DNA of 64,000 bases from positions 379,501 to 443,500 of the forward strand of contig NC_079204.1 in NCBI RefSeq assembly GCF_026745355.1, in the 5' to 3' direction. This DNA is from Beta vulgaris subsp. vulgaris (lineage: Eukaryota > Streptophyta > Magnoliopsida > Caryophyllales > Amaranthaceae). The translations under genes and the position numbers were made by a program. Shown in pieces: positions 1-13,563 of this stretch. The notes beneath the pieces were generated by a model that was given only the letters and a program-made list of their open reading frames with translations, searched no databases and was not told the DNA's origin. Numbering within the stretch: the first letter of the stretch is position 1; the number at the start of each line of letters is the position of its first letter.

Positions 1-795
1 AAGTTACAATAGAATGAAATCACTCAATACTTTGAGACCTTTAACCATACTTTGTGTGCTACTCAATAGTTTGGTGACCAATTGATTGCATTGCCTTTAT
101 GAATTTTACTTTGTTCCTTGTTCTGGTCCCATTGTTAGTAAATATTTTCTTTTCCTTAGTAACTTTTGGCGAATCTCTATAAACTGCTTGTAAATTTTGG
201 CGATCGGAAAGATTTTACTCTTCAAAACTTGGCAGAATGGGGGACCTCATGAGGATATAGGCCCGGCTAGGTGGCGAGTGCCTGCCTTTTGTAAATAAGC
301 TACTTGACCATCATTTGAATGCCTATCTCGTTGACTGACATTGTTTTGTAACTCTTCTGTGATTACTTGGGTTTTGATTAGAAATAACCTTAGGGCTCGA
401 GTTAGGAATTTGTAGCTTCTTTCTGGGTTTTCCTGTCTTCATTGCCACTGTTGGTTGGTTTTTTTTTTTTTTTTTTGGTATATGTGTTCCCATCAATATA
501 TTGTTGTTTTATCCTCTGATATCGCTGTTATTGTGCTAGGTTTCTAAAAAATTTACTCTACTTGTGAATTTGCGTCCATCTTATCTACATGTTTAATCTC
601 TATAGCTAGATGTAGATTTATCGTCTTGATCATCAATCTGCTTATGCAACAACTTTATATTGCACACCAGATTCTGTTGAAAGACGAGGCCTAGAAAGAC
701 ACAAGCCTTGAATTTTGTTTGTCATTGTAAAGTGGTGCGTTTGGAAACGCAAGGAGACATCCTTGTCATTGGCGAATGATCTCGAATAGTTGCAG
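1..795 (+). other. Upstream region and probable 5' UTR of the DUF3527 gene
   Basis: No convincing coding sequence is visible. A run of T occurs near 461-476. An in-frame TAG at 787-789 closes the reading frame just before the first ATG of the next gene. The sequence TTGCAG directly before that ATG could be a splice acceptor, so a 5' UTR intron or an upstream coding exon cannot be excluded. Confidence 0.4.
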
Positions 796-3599
796 ATGAG
801 CATGGAGCGAACTTGTGCTAACAGACACAAAGATGATCAAACTGAAGGAGATGTATTCCACAGCTATACCAAGATCCATGGATCAGCTGAACAAAGTGCT
901 TTGTACATATCAGATTCTAGAGCACAGACCTTGGTCAAAGGTGGGAAACCAGGAAAGACACTGATTTTAAAGTTGATACAGTCAGAGACTTGTGAAAACT
1001 GGTTTCAAGAGCTTTTCCATAAAAGATTTCGTGGCTTAGGGGTCAAAATCCCAAAACAAATAGTAAGTTTAGATGAGAAGTATATGAAGCGGTGCTTGGA
1101 ACTCATGCATATGAATGCATCGAAAGGAGCTCCATGTGCTCTATCTGTGAACTTGGGTTCCTTGGATAATGCAACAATTGGAGGAAGAAATTCTTTTGAC
1201 GGGACAACTTATGCAATTGGCTATCCAATGGCTGTTGGGATTGGAGATTTAGTTCTGAATCCAGGAGAAGAAGAAATTATTGGATCTATTATGGGAAGCA
1301 ATAGTATGATGAGGATATTGAGAAGCCCTTTGTTTCAAAGACTTGGGAACACAGATCATAATTCAAAGGTTGGAGGGACTAACTTATTTAGAAACAAAAA
1401 ATGCATTCCTTCAGATTACCAAGGCTCTCCTAGTAGGTTAACTGATAGTCTCTCCCATAGGCCTGGAAAGGAGTCCTCCACTTATAGATCAAATCAGAAG
1501 TACAGATCAGATTCCGTACAAAGAAGCTCTCTTTCCTTATCAAGTGGAGTATCTGTACGCCCTGACCAGTCTTCTGCATCTTCTCCTTCTCCATCTGATT
1601 CTCAAGGAATGCTTCATTTTACTTGGGATAATGGGATTCCGCATTTCACTTTCACTTTGGATGACCAGAAAGATGTTTATGTGGCAAATGCATGGAAAGT
1701 TGAGGAAACCAATCAGAAGGCACCGAACTATGTCTACTCTTTTCATCTGAAAGGAGCTGACTTGAAGTTGTTTGATTTTTCTGAAAATGAGCCTGATTTA
1801 ATAGGCAAGATGAAGGTCTCAACATCCTTTTCTATCTACTCAAGTAAATCTAGAATTATGGAGACCGAGTTCATTCTGGTTGGTGCGAATGAAAATCAGA
1901 CGAGAGAGGTGCACACTTTCTCCCGAAACAGTAGGAGAAGTAGGAAATTGTCAAAGGTCATGGATGTGTTTAAGGCTGGTCACTCATTTAAGCAGAGAAC
2001 CCCCTCTTTGTTTGGTGGTTCAAGTGCTATTCCTGAAGATTTTTCTCCGGAGAAGGGGTTAGAAGCATGCAGTAGTTCTAAACCTGAGTTTTCAGAAAAT
2101 GATTTTCTACCAAATCTTGAAATGGCAGCGATTGTTGTGAAAGACCATCTACAAGACGAGGATGATCAGAAGGAAAAAGTGGGAGGCTGGGGCCTGAACT
2201 TTCTTAAGAAAGCTGGGATCAAGCAAAATGTTGCTTATGCTGAATGTTGTCTAAGGAATGTTGGGGACTGTTCTACTAGCATGGATATTATTGTGCCTGC
2301 AGGTCTTCATGGTGGGCCAAGAACAAGGGATGGAGGGCCAGGGAGTCTCATAGAGAGATGGAGATCAGGTGGGACCTGTGATTGTGGTGGCTGGGATATG
2401 GGTTGCCCTCTGAAAATTTTAAAAGCCAAGCAAAGAGAAGAAGAAAGTTGGTCGTCTGCTGAGGCACAGGGGGACTGCAAGTCATTTGATTTGTTCGCAG
2501 AGGTATGTGTTGTAGCCTTTTTTTTTAATATAAGAAAACTTCTAAATGATTTTCTCATGCATACATTCATATGGTTTAAATTTTCAATTTACAAATCCTC
2601 ATTGGTTCCTAAGTTGCATGCCAGAAAGGCAAAAAGTATGTCATAGAAGGATATATTTTGAGCCTCTACTGTTGGCATATCTCGTCATAGATAGATTCAA
2701 GTCACTCAACCATGACCTGTGTACCCAAATTGCTAGCTCTATTTATGATCAACGGGTGACTACTTAGATACGAGTATATGAGTTTCTAAGCAATATGTAG
2801 TGTAGTATAACGGGAAAACCCTTCCATCTATCTAGAGCATGGTTCTACATCTCAAATTCGGTCATAATCGTGGTAATAGCCGCAGAAGCTTGCAGATGTT
2901 TCACTGCTGTTGCAGCCTAATATCTCGGCCGCAGTTCCGAAATCCTTACAATCTGGTCGCAATGCAGTGATGCTATCAATATTATATACCATATTCTAGA
3001 GCTCTTGTAAAATGGATACTATTTGCCACAAAAAGTTCTTTCCTCAAATGCACCTGAACCTGAGTGGAAATTATCATGGTTCCGTTGATTTATAGAAACT
3101 AAAAAGCCCATGACAGCCTAACACTTGATACTTGAGATTGTGATGTACTGACTCAAAACATTCTCCTTCATTTTGGATTTCAATCACAATTTATGACATG
3201 AAAATATGTACTACAACTACTTTACTGTAATCCTTCTCTTTTTAATCCCCTTCTCTTGTTTTTCCACTTTAGGTGGATCAAAAGTGTTTACTTTCTTTAT
3301 GTTCTGTGAGCTACATACATTCTATCTCCAGTCCATCAGGACATTTATTTCATTTTTTATTGAGTTCCATGATATGCCCTAACTTATGAAGATCACTGCA
3401 GTAACTAAAAACGGCATTACATTTCATGCAGGGCTCGGCTGATGGAACACCCCCTGTAAAAATGGTGAACATACGAGATGGCTTGTATTTCATTAGTTTC
3501 CAGCCTTCTTCTCTATCAGCATTGCAATGTTTTTCTATTGCGGTGGCAATTATTCATTCTCAGAGCTCAAGTTTGCGTCCGAAGCATGTACAGGATTGA
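796..3599 (+). CDS. DUF3527 domain protein (plant-specific, function unknown)
   Basis: Two exons, 796-2502 and 3432-3599, joined in phase 0 at GAG|GTATGT and GCAG|GGC, give 624 residues. The first ATG after the in-frame TAG at 787 was chosen; a second ATG follows at 802. The middle of the protein carries a block typical of plant DUF3527 proteins (WDNGIPHFTF near residue 277, then a YSFHL segment and an LIGKMKVS segment). The C-terminal half has GGWGLNFLKKAG, the Gly/Arg-rich stretch HGGPRTRDGGPGSLIERW and the CDCGGWDMGCPL cysteine motif. Exon 2 encodes the family's usual ending (DGLYFISFQP, then LSALQCFSIAVAIIHSQS). Residues about 200-275 are Ser-rich and probably disordered. Seen: motifs and splice sites. 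Known: a plant family without an assigned biochemical role. An upstream coding exon remains possible. Confidence 0.85.
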
Positions 3600-5700
3600 T
3601 GTCATGAGAGGATCTGACATTTTTTTGAGATCTACCTTAGATTAGCTTTGTATGTGTGTTTATAGCTGCAGCAAAGGCAGAATTAGGTTAATTATACATG
3701 ATTTTTTATTGTTTATTGTACTTAAATATATATAGGGGTGATTTAGATTTAGCAATGTTGTTTGTGTTTAGCAATGTTGATTGATGTGGGTTCTTAAACA
3801 ACAAAAGTAGTGTATTCTGGCCTCTTTGATTTGTGGCTTTTGCCAATTGTACTAAACATTGTTTGTGTTTGTCGACCCTCGATAACCAGAAAGAAGACTT
3901 CTTGTACTCGACTCCAAATTTTTTTGTGAACTCAACCATGGTACTTCTTCCGTTTCGTTTTGCATGCAATAGAGGGGTATTTTTGACATAAAATATTCTA
4001 TTGTTACATTGAAAACGAAATGGAGGACGTATATATTTTTGACATATCTAGACACATGTTATTGAGCTGTTATCTAGTAGTTAGTTGATACACCCTCCAT
4101 TCTTCAATGTTTATACTTTCTTTGCACTGATCACTCATGGCCTATTTATATGACAGAATTAGTTGTCAGTGTGGATCGGAGATGGGTCAGGTGGACCTTC
4201 ATCCGCCCCATCACCTGCGATCCAAAATTTCATCCACACCATCAATCACCCGTCACGAATTTTACCCATATCCGCTCCATCCATCAACTGCGAGTGGGGC
4301 GGATGGAAAACGGGTGATACGAGGAACAAGAATTATTCTTTAGAGACTTAACAATTTTAAAGATATTAATATATGAAAAGTTAATCATAGTCTCACAAAT
4401 TAACTGAAAATCGAAAAAATATCATTCTTATTACGCGTCGAAAAATAATACTAATAATGTCTTAATATAACAAATAAAACAAGTCCATCATTGCTATTTG
4501 CTAGTTTGCTATATATGGGTGATTGGAATGGGTGATGAGTCCAAAAAATATCATTCATTTCCGACTCGATCCACCCACCACCCCCAATTACCCGCTTTAT
4601 CGTGGGTGATCACCATTTACTGGGGGGGGGGGTTTGGGGCGGGGTGGTGATGGTGGACAATTCACTCACCCATGAATAATTGCCAACTCGAACAAAGAAC
4701 CCGTATTGGAATTTGATCCCATAACAACAAAACCTACTTAAATGTAAGGGTATAAATTATGTTTTTTGGTTTGGTTTTAGAAAAAAAAAACAAACCAAAT
4801 CGAAATAAATTCGATTTTTAAATTTCCAAACCTAAATTCGGCTCAAACCAGACCGAAATTTTAAAGTCAAAACCAAACAAACCGATTTTTTAATGTTCCA
4901 AAATCAAAACTAAACCAAACCATTCCATTTTTTTAGTGGTGACTTAGTGACATAAGACTTAGAAGAGAGAGGAGCAAGAAACCCCAACTTACTAACTTAC
5001 GTGTTAGGGGCTTTAGTTTATGAGAAAAGGAAACCCAAAGTGGCAAAAACCCAAATTTTTTGAAAGTAGGAATAGGGACGGGGATCTACATATCTATATT
5101 TCGGTTTGGATTGGTATTTTTCGATTTTCCAAATCAAAACCAAACCAACCCAAAAAATAATAATAAAAAAATTTAGAATCCAAACCAAACCGATTTCATG
5201 AAAAAATCTAAACCAAATTATTAATTCGATTTGGTTAGGTTTGGTTTGATTTTCGATTTTTAACCCAATAACTTACCCCGTACTTACATAACTACTAGTC
5301 TTCTATGCATGCGATGCGTGCATCCATTGTTTTGGTTTATTCTTAATAATTTTCATCAAAATATAATTATAAAAGTGTGATTTATAATTATTGTTATACA
5401 AACTACCGTAATCTATAAAGTTTTTAGAAATTGAGATAAACATTTAGATGTAAAGTTTTGTAGTCAAATTTAATTAGTAATTTTTTTTATTGAGTAAGCA
5501 TTTTTCTCATTATGTCAAGTTACGTTGTTAATGTTTATTTAGTTTATTATTGAAATTTTTGACCTTGACTTATATAATAAAAAAATTTCAACTTTCTTTC
5601 AAAAATAAAAAAAAAAATTTCAACTTCGTTCCTTAAGCGTATACGGTGCTTAACCAAGGGTAGCTTTGTCATTTCTCATATTTCAATTTGCACGAGGTGA
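3600..5700. other. Intergenic, low-complexity and degenerate repeat sequence
   Basis: No gene seen. Positions about 4160-4680 hold C/G-skewed simple sequence around CATCCGCCCC and a G-run near 4621, with the related words GGGCGG and GGGTGAT recurring. Positions about 4755-5275 hold the degenerate repeat described separately. The remainder is AT-rich. Confidence 0.5.
4755..5275. repeat. Degenerate AACCAAACCGA / TTGGTTTGGTT repeat tract
   Basis: Short words of the form AAACCAAACC and GGTTTGGTTT occur many times on both strands, interrupted around 4930-5090. This kind of decayed low-complexity sequence is common in plant genomes. No terminal inverted repeats or target duplications were found. 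Confidence 0.5.
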
Positions 5701-5806
5701 ATATTTGATTATTGATACACTTTGGCAACACTAAAAAAAAAAGTTGCAATATGCAAAGAAATGGAATTGGAAAAGGGTCATTTCGGGAATTTGCACAGAC
5801 AACCCG

Positions 5807-5856
5807 AAACCCTAATTTTTTTTGCGTCTCATATATAACTCACCTCAAAAACCCTA
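5807..5856 (+). promoter_or_regulatory. RPL23 core promoter: two telo-boxes and a TATA box
   Basis: A telo-box AAACCCTAA lies at 5807-5815, a TATATA box at 5832-5837 and a second telo-like AAACCCTAG at 5848-5856. A pyrimidine-rich leader then runs to the ATG at 5909. Telo-boxes in front of a short CT-rich leader are characteristic of plant ribosomal-protein genes, which fits the gene that follows. Confidence 0.6.
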
Positions 5857-5908
5857 GTCGTCGTCTTCCTTCTCTCTATTTCCTTTCTTTCTCTCTCCTG
5901 CGGCGAAA

Positions 5909-8334
<2,426 letters not shown>

Positions 8335-9160
8335 GAGATGCCAGAAGTTTCTCAAATTTTGTTTTGCTTTAAAAGCTGAATGTTTGTAGTCGGATAAGTG
8401 AACAATGCAAGTTTGGTAGGATATGTTAAAACAATGTGTGATTTTGCGTGATAATTTAAAGCAGTGATTAAATACTCCATTTTATTGTTTGGTTTTCTCT
8501 CCTTTGCAAAACAACCGTTATTTACAGCCTTTCATCCAATTCTGTAGCGTTCTTGTTGTCGTCGATGTTGAACTTGTTGAGATTCCAGAAATTAGAGCTT
8601 TTTTAGACTGGGGTTAATCATGAATATCTGAACTTGATGAGTTTCTTTTTAAATTGTGCCATTCGGATACTTCTTAGCCGAAGTATTCGGTAGTTGGCTG
8701 ATTGGTGGTGCTATTATGGAGACTATTCTGAAAGCGAGTCCTTTTTTTCTCCACTTGAGACCTTTTTTTCGTTAATATTTGAAATTGTCGTATATGCTTG
8801 AGATCTGTTACAGTTGGACAGACGGACTAAATTGTACCAATTAAGAAAAATTTCTGGTGGTATCAAACTATCGAGCAGGCGTATAAACGATGAATCAAAA
8901 TGACATAAACCAATTTGTAACATATACGCAAACAAAGACTTGAGTTGACATAAAACAATCTCTAACAAACGTTGATGTAGGCAGTTTCTACAGCTTGTGC
9001 ATGTTTTCCGCAGACATTATACACATGCTTACATCAGTGACTGTCACTGAGCTATACTTCGGAGTTCACTAGTTACAGCGTTATTCTATCAACAGCAGCA
9101 AAATAACTTTTGCCAATACTTAACAGACTTCAACAGTAGATGAACTATGAAACGTATGCC
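8335..9160. other. Intergenic, tail-to-tail between RPL23 and the caleosin gene
   Basis: Holds the 3' UTRs of both convergent genes. No further gene or repeat recognised. Confidence 0.5.
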
Positions 9161-10898
9161 TTAATACATCTTCCCTTCGATGCCCATATTCATCCTTGCA
9201 CAATACTCGAACAAGCTGCCGTCAAAACACCGCCTCACAGCTTCTTTAGATAGGAAACCTTCATCATCCCTAGCAAGTATGTATAGAACTCCCCACTCTA
9301 ACTTGCTTGCAATCCTGCAATATTAGTATCAAATTGTAGGAGTTTCAAATTCAAAGACGGATCAGATCCAATAACAAGAGCAGAGCAGAGCATACCAGCC
9401 AAATGGGTCAAATGCCACCCGGTTCCCCTCTGTCATGCTCCAAAGCTCTCCAAATGACAGTTTGTCAGGGACTGTACGAGCATACTTGCTAAATATATTC
9501 TCCAAGTTGACAGGAACGTACCTGCAATTCGGTTTTGTTATTAACCTAACACATGTTCGAATTTCGAAACAGAACCTTCTGTTATGAGAGAGCTCGTTAG
9601 TGTATCTGTACCTTCCTTCAGTGTCGTAAGTCCCAGAATCACTCCCGTGCTTGGCCCTGTGTATGTTGTGCACGTATATCGGCATAAGAGGAGAAGGAAG
9701 CCACCCCTTCAGATGTGTACATAGACAAAGGAATGTTATTCAGTTCATATCGCATGGAAGATCAGCTTGCTAATATATGATATGCAACTATGCTAGGAGA
9801 AATAAAAAGGAATCATGTTAAATTCTTCCCAATATTATCAAACTGGATATGATTTTTATTGTAGTAGTGAGTAATTGATAATGTTAATGGTCAAAGATGT
9901 GTCACATGAAACGTGGAAAGAAAAGCAAATGAGAAATTGTTTAGGAGAGGGGCTACTACAGTGCATAACTTACATCAAGAGTGTACCAACTCAGTGCTGC
10001 ATTAATAACGACGGCTATGATGATAGATACAATCGTGTTAAACCCAATCAAGCGTAAACCTGTAATAGGAAAGAGTCCTAACGACGTTCAGCGTTCTTCC
10101 AAGATACACACTAGAACAAGCTTAAGCGTTGTTTCAATAAGAAAGTAAAGAAGGCCTTGAATTCCCAATTATTATTCTTTGTAGAAGAAAATAATTACAG
10201 ATATTTACCAGAGAAAGTTTCCCAAGGGTATATGATTCCATCATCATTTTGGTCAAAAAAGGCTGCATGCTGTTGAAGAACACTCATTCCTTGATGATAA
10301 TGGCCTGGTGTTCCATTAGGATGATCTGTATCAGGTGCAGAGAGTGCTCTTGGCAGATCTTCATATTTCATAACATATAAAAGTGAGGCCATTAGTCGAC
10401 AAGAGTACGTAATATTTTCATTTTTAACTTCTTAGTTCTGTTCTCTTCACCATAAAACAATTACAGAACTAAATTGAAATGATTACAACTGAAATGAACG
10501 GAAATAAATTATAACTAATAATAACGATAATAGATGAATTAGGAACTAAACTGATTGCAGCTAAACCGAACCAAATCGAAAATAAGTTGGGAAGAACCTG
10601 CTCTTATACGTTCTCTTAAGGACTACACATAAGATTTCCCTCTAAAAAATAAGTTGAACAAAATAGAAAGAGATAATAACAAGATAGCAATATAGTTTGC
10701 ATAATATGCATGAAAACACACATGATATCGAGATCAATAAGTAACTAAAAACATACAAGGCTTAGGAAGGGAAACCTCCAAGTCAGTGCGTACTCTACGC
10801 TCGACAGTGGTAGGGGCATAAAGAGCCTCCGTAGCCATGGCATTCCTCGCCATCTCCGTCACTCCGATCGTGCTTCTCGTCGCCACGTCTGCTGCCAT
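9161..10898 (-). CDS. PXG: Caleosin / lipid peroxygenase (RD20/CLO3-like)
   Basis: Six exons on the minus strand (10757-10898, 10209-10358, 9974-10059, 9612-9706, 9396-9521, 9161-9314) join in frame to 250 residues. Order of features: N-terminal region ending in the family motif [20 protein letters not shown]; conserved His78; a single EF-hand loop [12 protein letters not shown] at about 83-94; a hydrophobic segment near 104-122; a proline-rich WLPSPLMP turn; [20 protein letters not shown] with conserved histidines; [20 protein letters not shown]; and an [10 protein letters not shown] tail. Caleosins are Ca2+-binding, haem-containing oxygenases of lipid droplets and the ER that use fatty-acid hydroperoxides; RD20-type members respond to drought and ABA. 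From memory the N-terminus resembles the stress-induced type more than the seed type; the exact orthologue is not settled. Intron 1 contains a Tourist-like MITE. Confidence 0.94.
10435..10603. mobile_element. Tourist-like (PIF/Harbinger) MITE in caleosin intron 1
   Basis: The 169-bp element is bordered by TTA on both sides (10432-10434 and 10604-10606). Its ends carry loosely inverted GTTCT-type sequence (GTTCTGTTCTCTTC and GGGAAGAACCTGCTC). The interior is made of AACTGAAAT/GAACTAAA words. It matches the element at 29347-29533 in order and wording, including the shared AAAATAAGTTGGGAA near the right end. Confidence 0.55.
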
Positions 10899-11496
10899 CT
10901 ATGATCTTTACCTGATCTTTTGCGATTTGCACTAACAATTAAACTTCAGTTGATGTAGCTAGAAGTAAATGAAAACTACTGCTAATTGTATGTAGTAGAA
11001 GTTTAGAAATGAACTTTTGGTGTGAATGTATGTGATGCAAGAAGTGGAAAAATAATTGCAAAGGTGCATGTAATATTATTAGGAGGAGAAAACAATGGAC
11101 TGATGGAGTGTAGAATAAGTGAAAGGTGGTATTGGTGTGATATCGTGGCAAGCTAGGAGATACGTGCAGGTGACAACTGACAAGTTTTGCATGCAATTTT
11201 AATTTGCAATGCAGCTCTCTTGCTCTAGACATTTGGACCGTTTTGCTTATTAGTATTTCTCCTTTTTCTTCTTCTCATTTTAAGTGTTGGTGTCATAGTG
11301 TGACAGTGTGAAGATGTGAGTGCGATCGGATAGCGGCATAAATGAGATGAGACAGTTTACGAGCGATTGAGTTAAAATTCGGTCAAAACTTGACTCGAAT
11401 GACTAGAATTTTAAATCGAGCTTAATTCGATGTTGGCGACTCGAGTTGAGCAATTTGATAATCGATCCGAAAATTCGTGAGAAGCTCGAATACCTC

Positions 11497-11498
<2 letters not shown>

Positions 11499-11533
<35 letters not shown>
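11499..11533. repeat. (TA)n microsatellite
   Basis: An uninterrupted TA dinucleotide run of about 35 bases, inside the CTCGA-rich repeat tract. Confidence 0.95.
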
Positions 11534-11535
<2 letters not shown>

Positions 11536-12756
11536 AATATCTAAATCCGACATATTTTCTAACTTACGTTTGTTTTTAACTCGAGACGCTTGCAATCTAC
11601 TAGGTCAAAGCTCGACTCGATCAAAGCTCAGGAAAACTTGACTCGAGTGAGCTCGACTCAACTCAAAATGCTAACGAGTTGAGTTAAGCTACTCCAAACT
11701 CGAATTAACTCGCATCATTACACAAAAATTTTATGTTGGAAAAATTCCCGCAAAAAGGGATTAGACCCATAAATGATGGATACTCGTAAAATTCACTATA
11801 TAAATTTTTTGAGAGTACAATAACATTAGGGCGTAACTTAGTATCTAATCTTCCCATAATTTGTATTTAAGTGCGTGCTACTTTTCCTTATTAGCTCTTA
11901 GTTGATTATTATATACTTCATCTTAAAATTTTAATTGAGAGATAGTGAGTCATATTAATATAAATTGACGTATAAATGATATATAATCGGATGAATAGAA
12001 GAAATTAGTTTGTTGTTTTGAGACTTTTTTAAACATCGGTCATATTGAGATTTAACATTGGTAAAAAGAGAGCTCATATTACTCTTGTTGCCTTACCTTC
12101 TTAGAAAATAATCAATTGAAAAATTTCTTGAAATTGAAAATATTAGGCTATTCCACTTTGGTTGAAGCCAAAATTTTGACCAGTTTCATAATAATAATAA
12201 CTTATACATATATATTTTTGCAATTTTAGCATATAATTTGAAAATCAACACATATCCAAAATTTCTGTTTTGTAATAATAGTGAAAATGGAATTTCCATG
12301 CTTACAATCTTGAGTTTAACATATTTTGTTGTCTCAATTTAATTAATTTATAAGTCAAAATATAATAATACTATAGTTTATAATTAATACTTGCTCCATT
12401 TCTTCAAGTTCTTTCTAGTTTTTCCATTGTGGTGTTCCAAAAAGTATTTCTAGAGAAAATATTACCTTATAAGTACATACAATAGAAGTAAGAAAAAAGT
12501 TCGAAAATAAGTTTGAGACGTTGCAAGAACGTAAGTTTTCTAAATAGCTTATCACATTTTCCGTAGAGAAAATTTAAAATTAATGTTAAATGGAGTGGAA
12601 TTCAATTCCACACGTGGTAAGAGAACGACTGAATAGGCACGTAAATATTCCTAGTGAATTGAGTACGATAGGGTAAGACATAAATAAATAAAAAATATAG
12701 TTTTCTAATCAACAACAAAATTTGAAAAATAGAAAAAAAAGCTATTATTATTTAAA

Positions 12757-12910
12757 GGGTAATGTTTAAATACATTTCTTTAAATGGAAACAATTTAAGA
12801 ATTCAAGACACATTTTCACATCAATTGAGGTAATAAATGCTTGATTTAATATTTTATTTCTACTTTAAGCACCTTATACATAGCCCTTAGGGCTATGTAT
12901 ATCATTTTCC
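12757..12910 (+). mobile_element. Mutator-type MITE, copy A of the AGCCCT-palindrome family
   Basis: The 154-bp element is flanked by a perfect 9-bp direct repeat TTATTTAAA (12748-12756 and 12911-12919), the target length of Mutator-like transposons. Its left end begins GGGTAATGTTTAAATACA. Near its right end is a palindrome at 12876-12900 with 12-bp arms centred on AGCCCT/AGGGCT. The sequence aligns with the reverse complement of the element at 28737-28922, which has a palindrome at both ends; copy A has lost the left one. Confidence 0.8.
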
Positions 12911-13509
12911 TTATTTAAATTCTTAAACAATATAGAGTTAAATTAGAAATATATGTGGGGGGAAATTCTTATTTTGCTATTTGTTAAAAGACATCAATTT
13001 GAACACAAATGTAACGCCTCATTCATTAAAATCTCTCTTTTTTTTTAATATGTTGGCTGTTAATTGCTAAAGACGAGAAAATAGAACAATAAAAGACTAA
13101 CAACCCCTACAATAAATATTTTTTATATCTTTCTTCTTCCACCTCTCTTTAGTTCTCCAATCAATTCTCTTTTTTTAACAATACAACACAAATGTCTCAG
13201 GCGAGTATCCAAAGCCACAATCGTCTTTGAATTTCGAGAAAGCATATAGTGAGTCGCATGTCTAATGAAATGGTCACGGTCTACAACAACTTAGGTCGCA
13301 TTTCACCCGCAAATTGAATCTAATTCACGATAAGGGATCCAACCCACTATCAGATGTCAATTCTTAATACAATGAATAATGTGTTTTTAATACCACTATG
13401 GTAGTTTGGTCACACGGGCCTCACACAACACTCCCGAAATGAATATCATCTACTCTAATTGGTAAAATCTTATAAAAATAATACCCAATACCTAGAATCA
13501 AATCTCATA

Positions 13510-13524
13510 TACATCATTGCTTTC
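13510..13524. repeat. LINE target-site duplication, left copy
   Basis: TACATCATTGCTTTC, identical over 15 bp to 19279-19293. It lies directly next to the poly(A) (plus-strand T run) of the LINE. Confidence 0.95.
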
Positions 13525-13563
13525 TTTTTTTTTTTTTGACTCAGAAACTAGCTAGTATATTAA

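Larger units (their letters stand above)
10899..13509. other. Intergenic, AT-rich with degenerate repeats
   Basis: No gene seen; the minus-strand reading frame near 10939-11232 lacks any recognisable domain. Positions about 11360-11720 contain repeated CTCGACTCGA/AACTCGAGTT words. A (TA)n run interrupts these, and a Mutator-type MITE lies at 12757-12910. Confidence 0.5.

Noticed and set aside
642..830. Minus-strand 62-codon frame overlapping the DUF3527 start
   Set aside because: Overlaps a supported gene on the other strand and has no domain.
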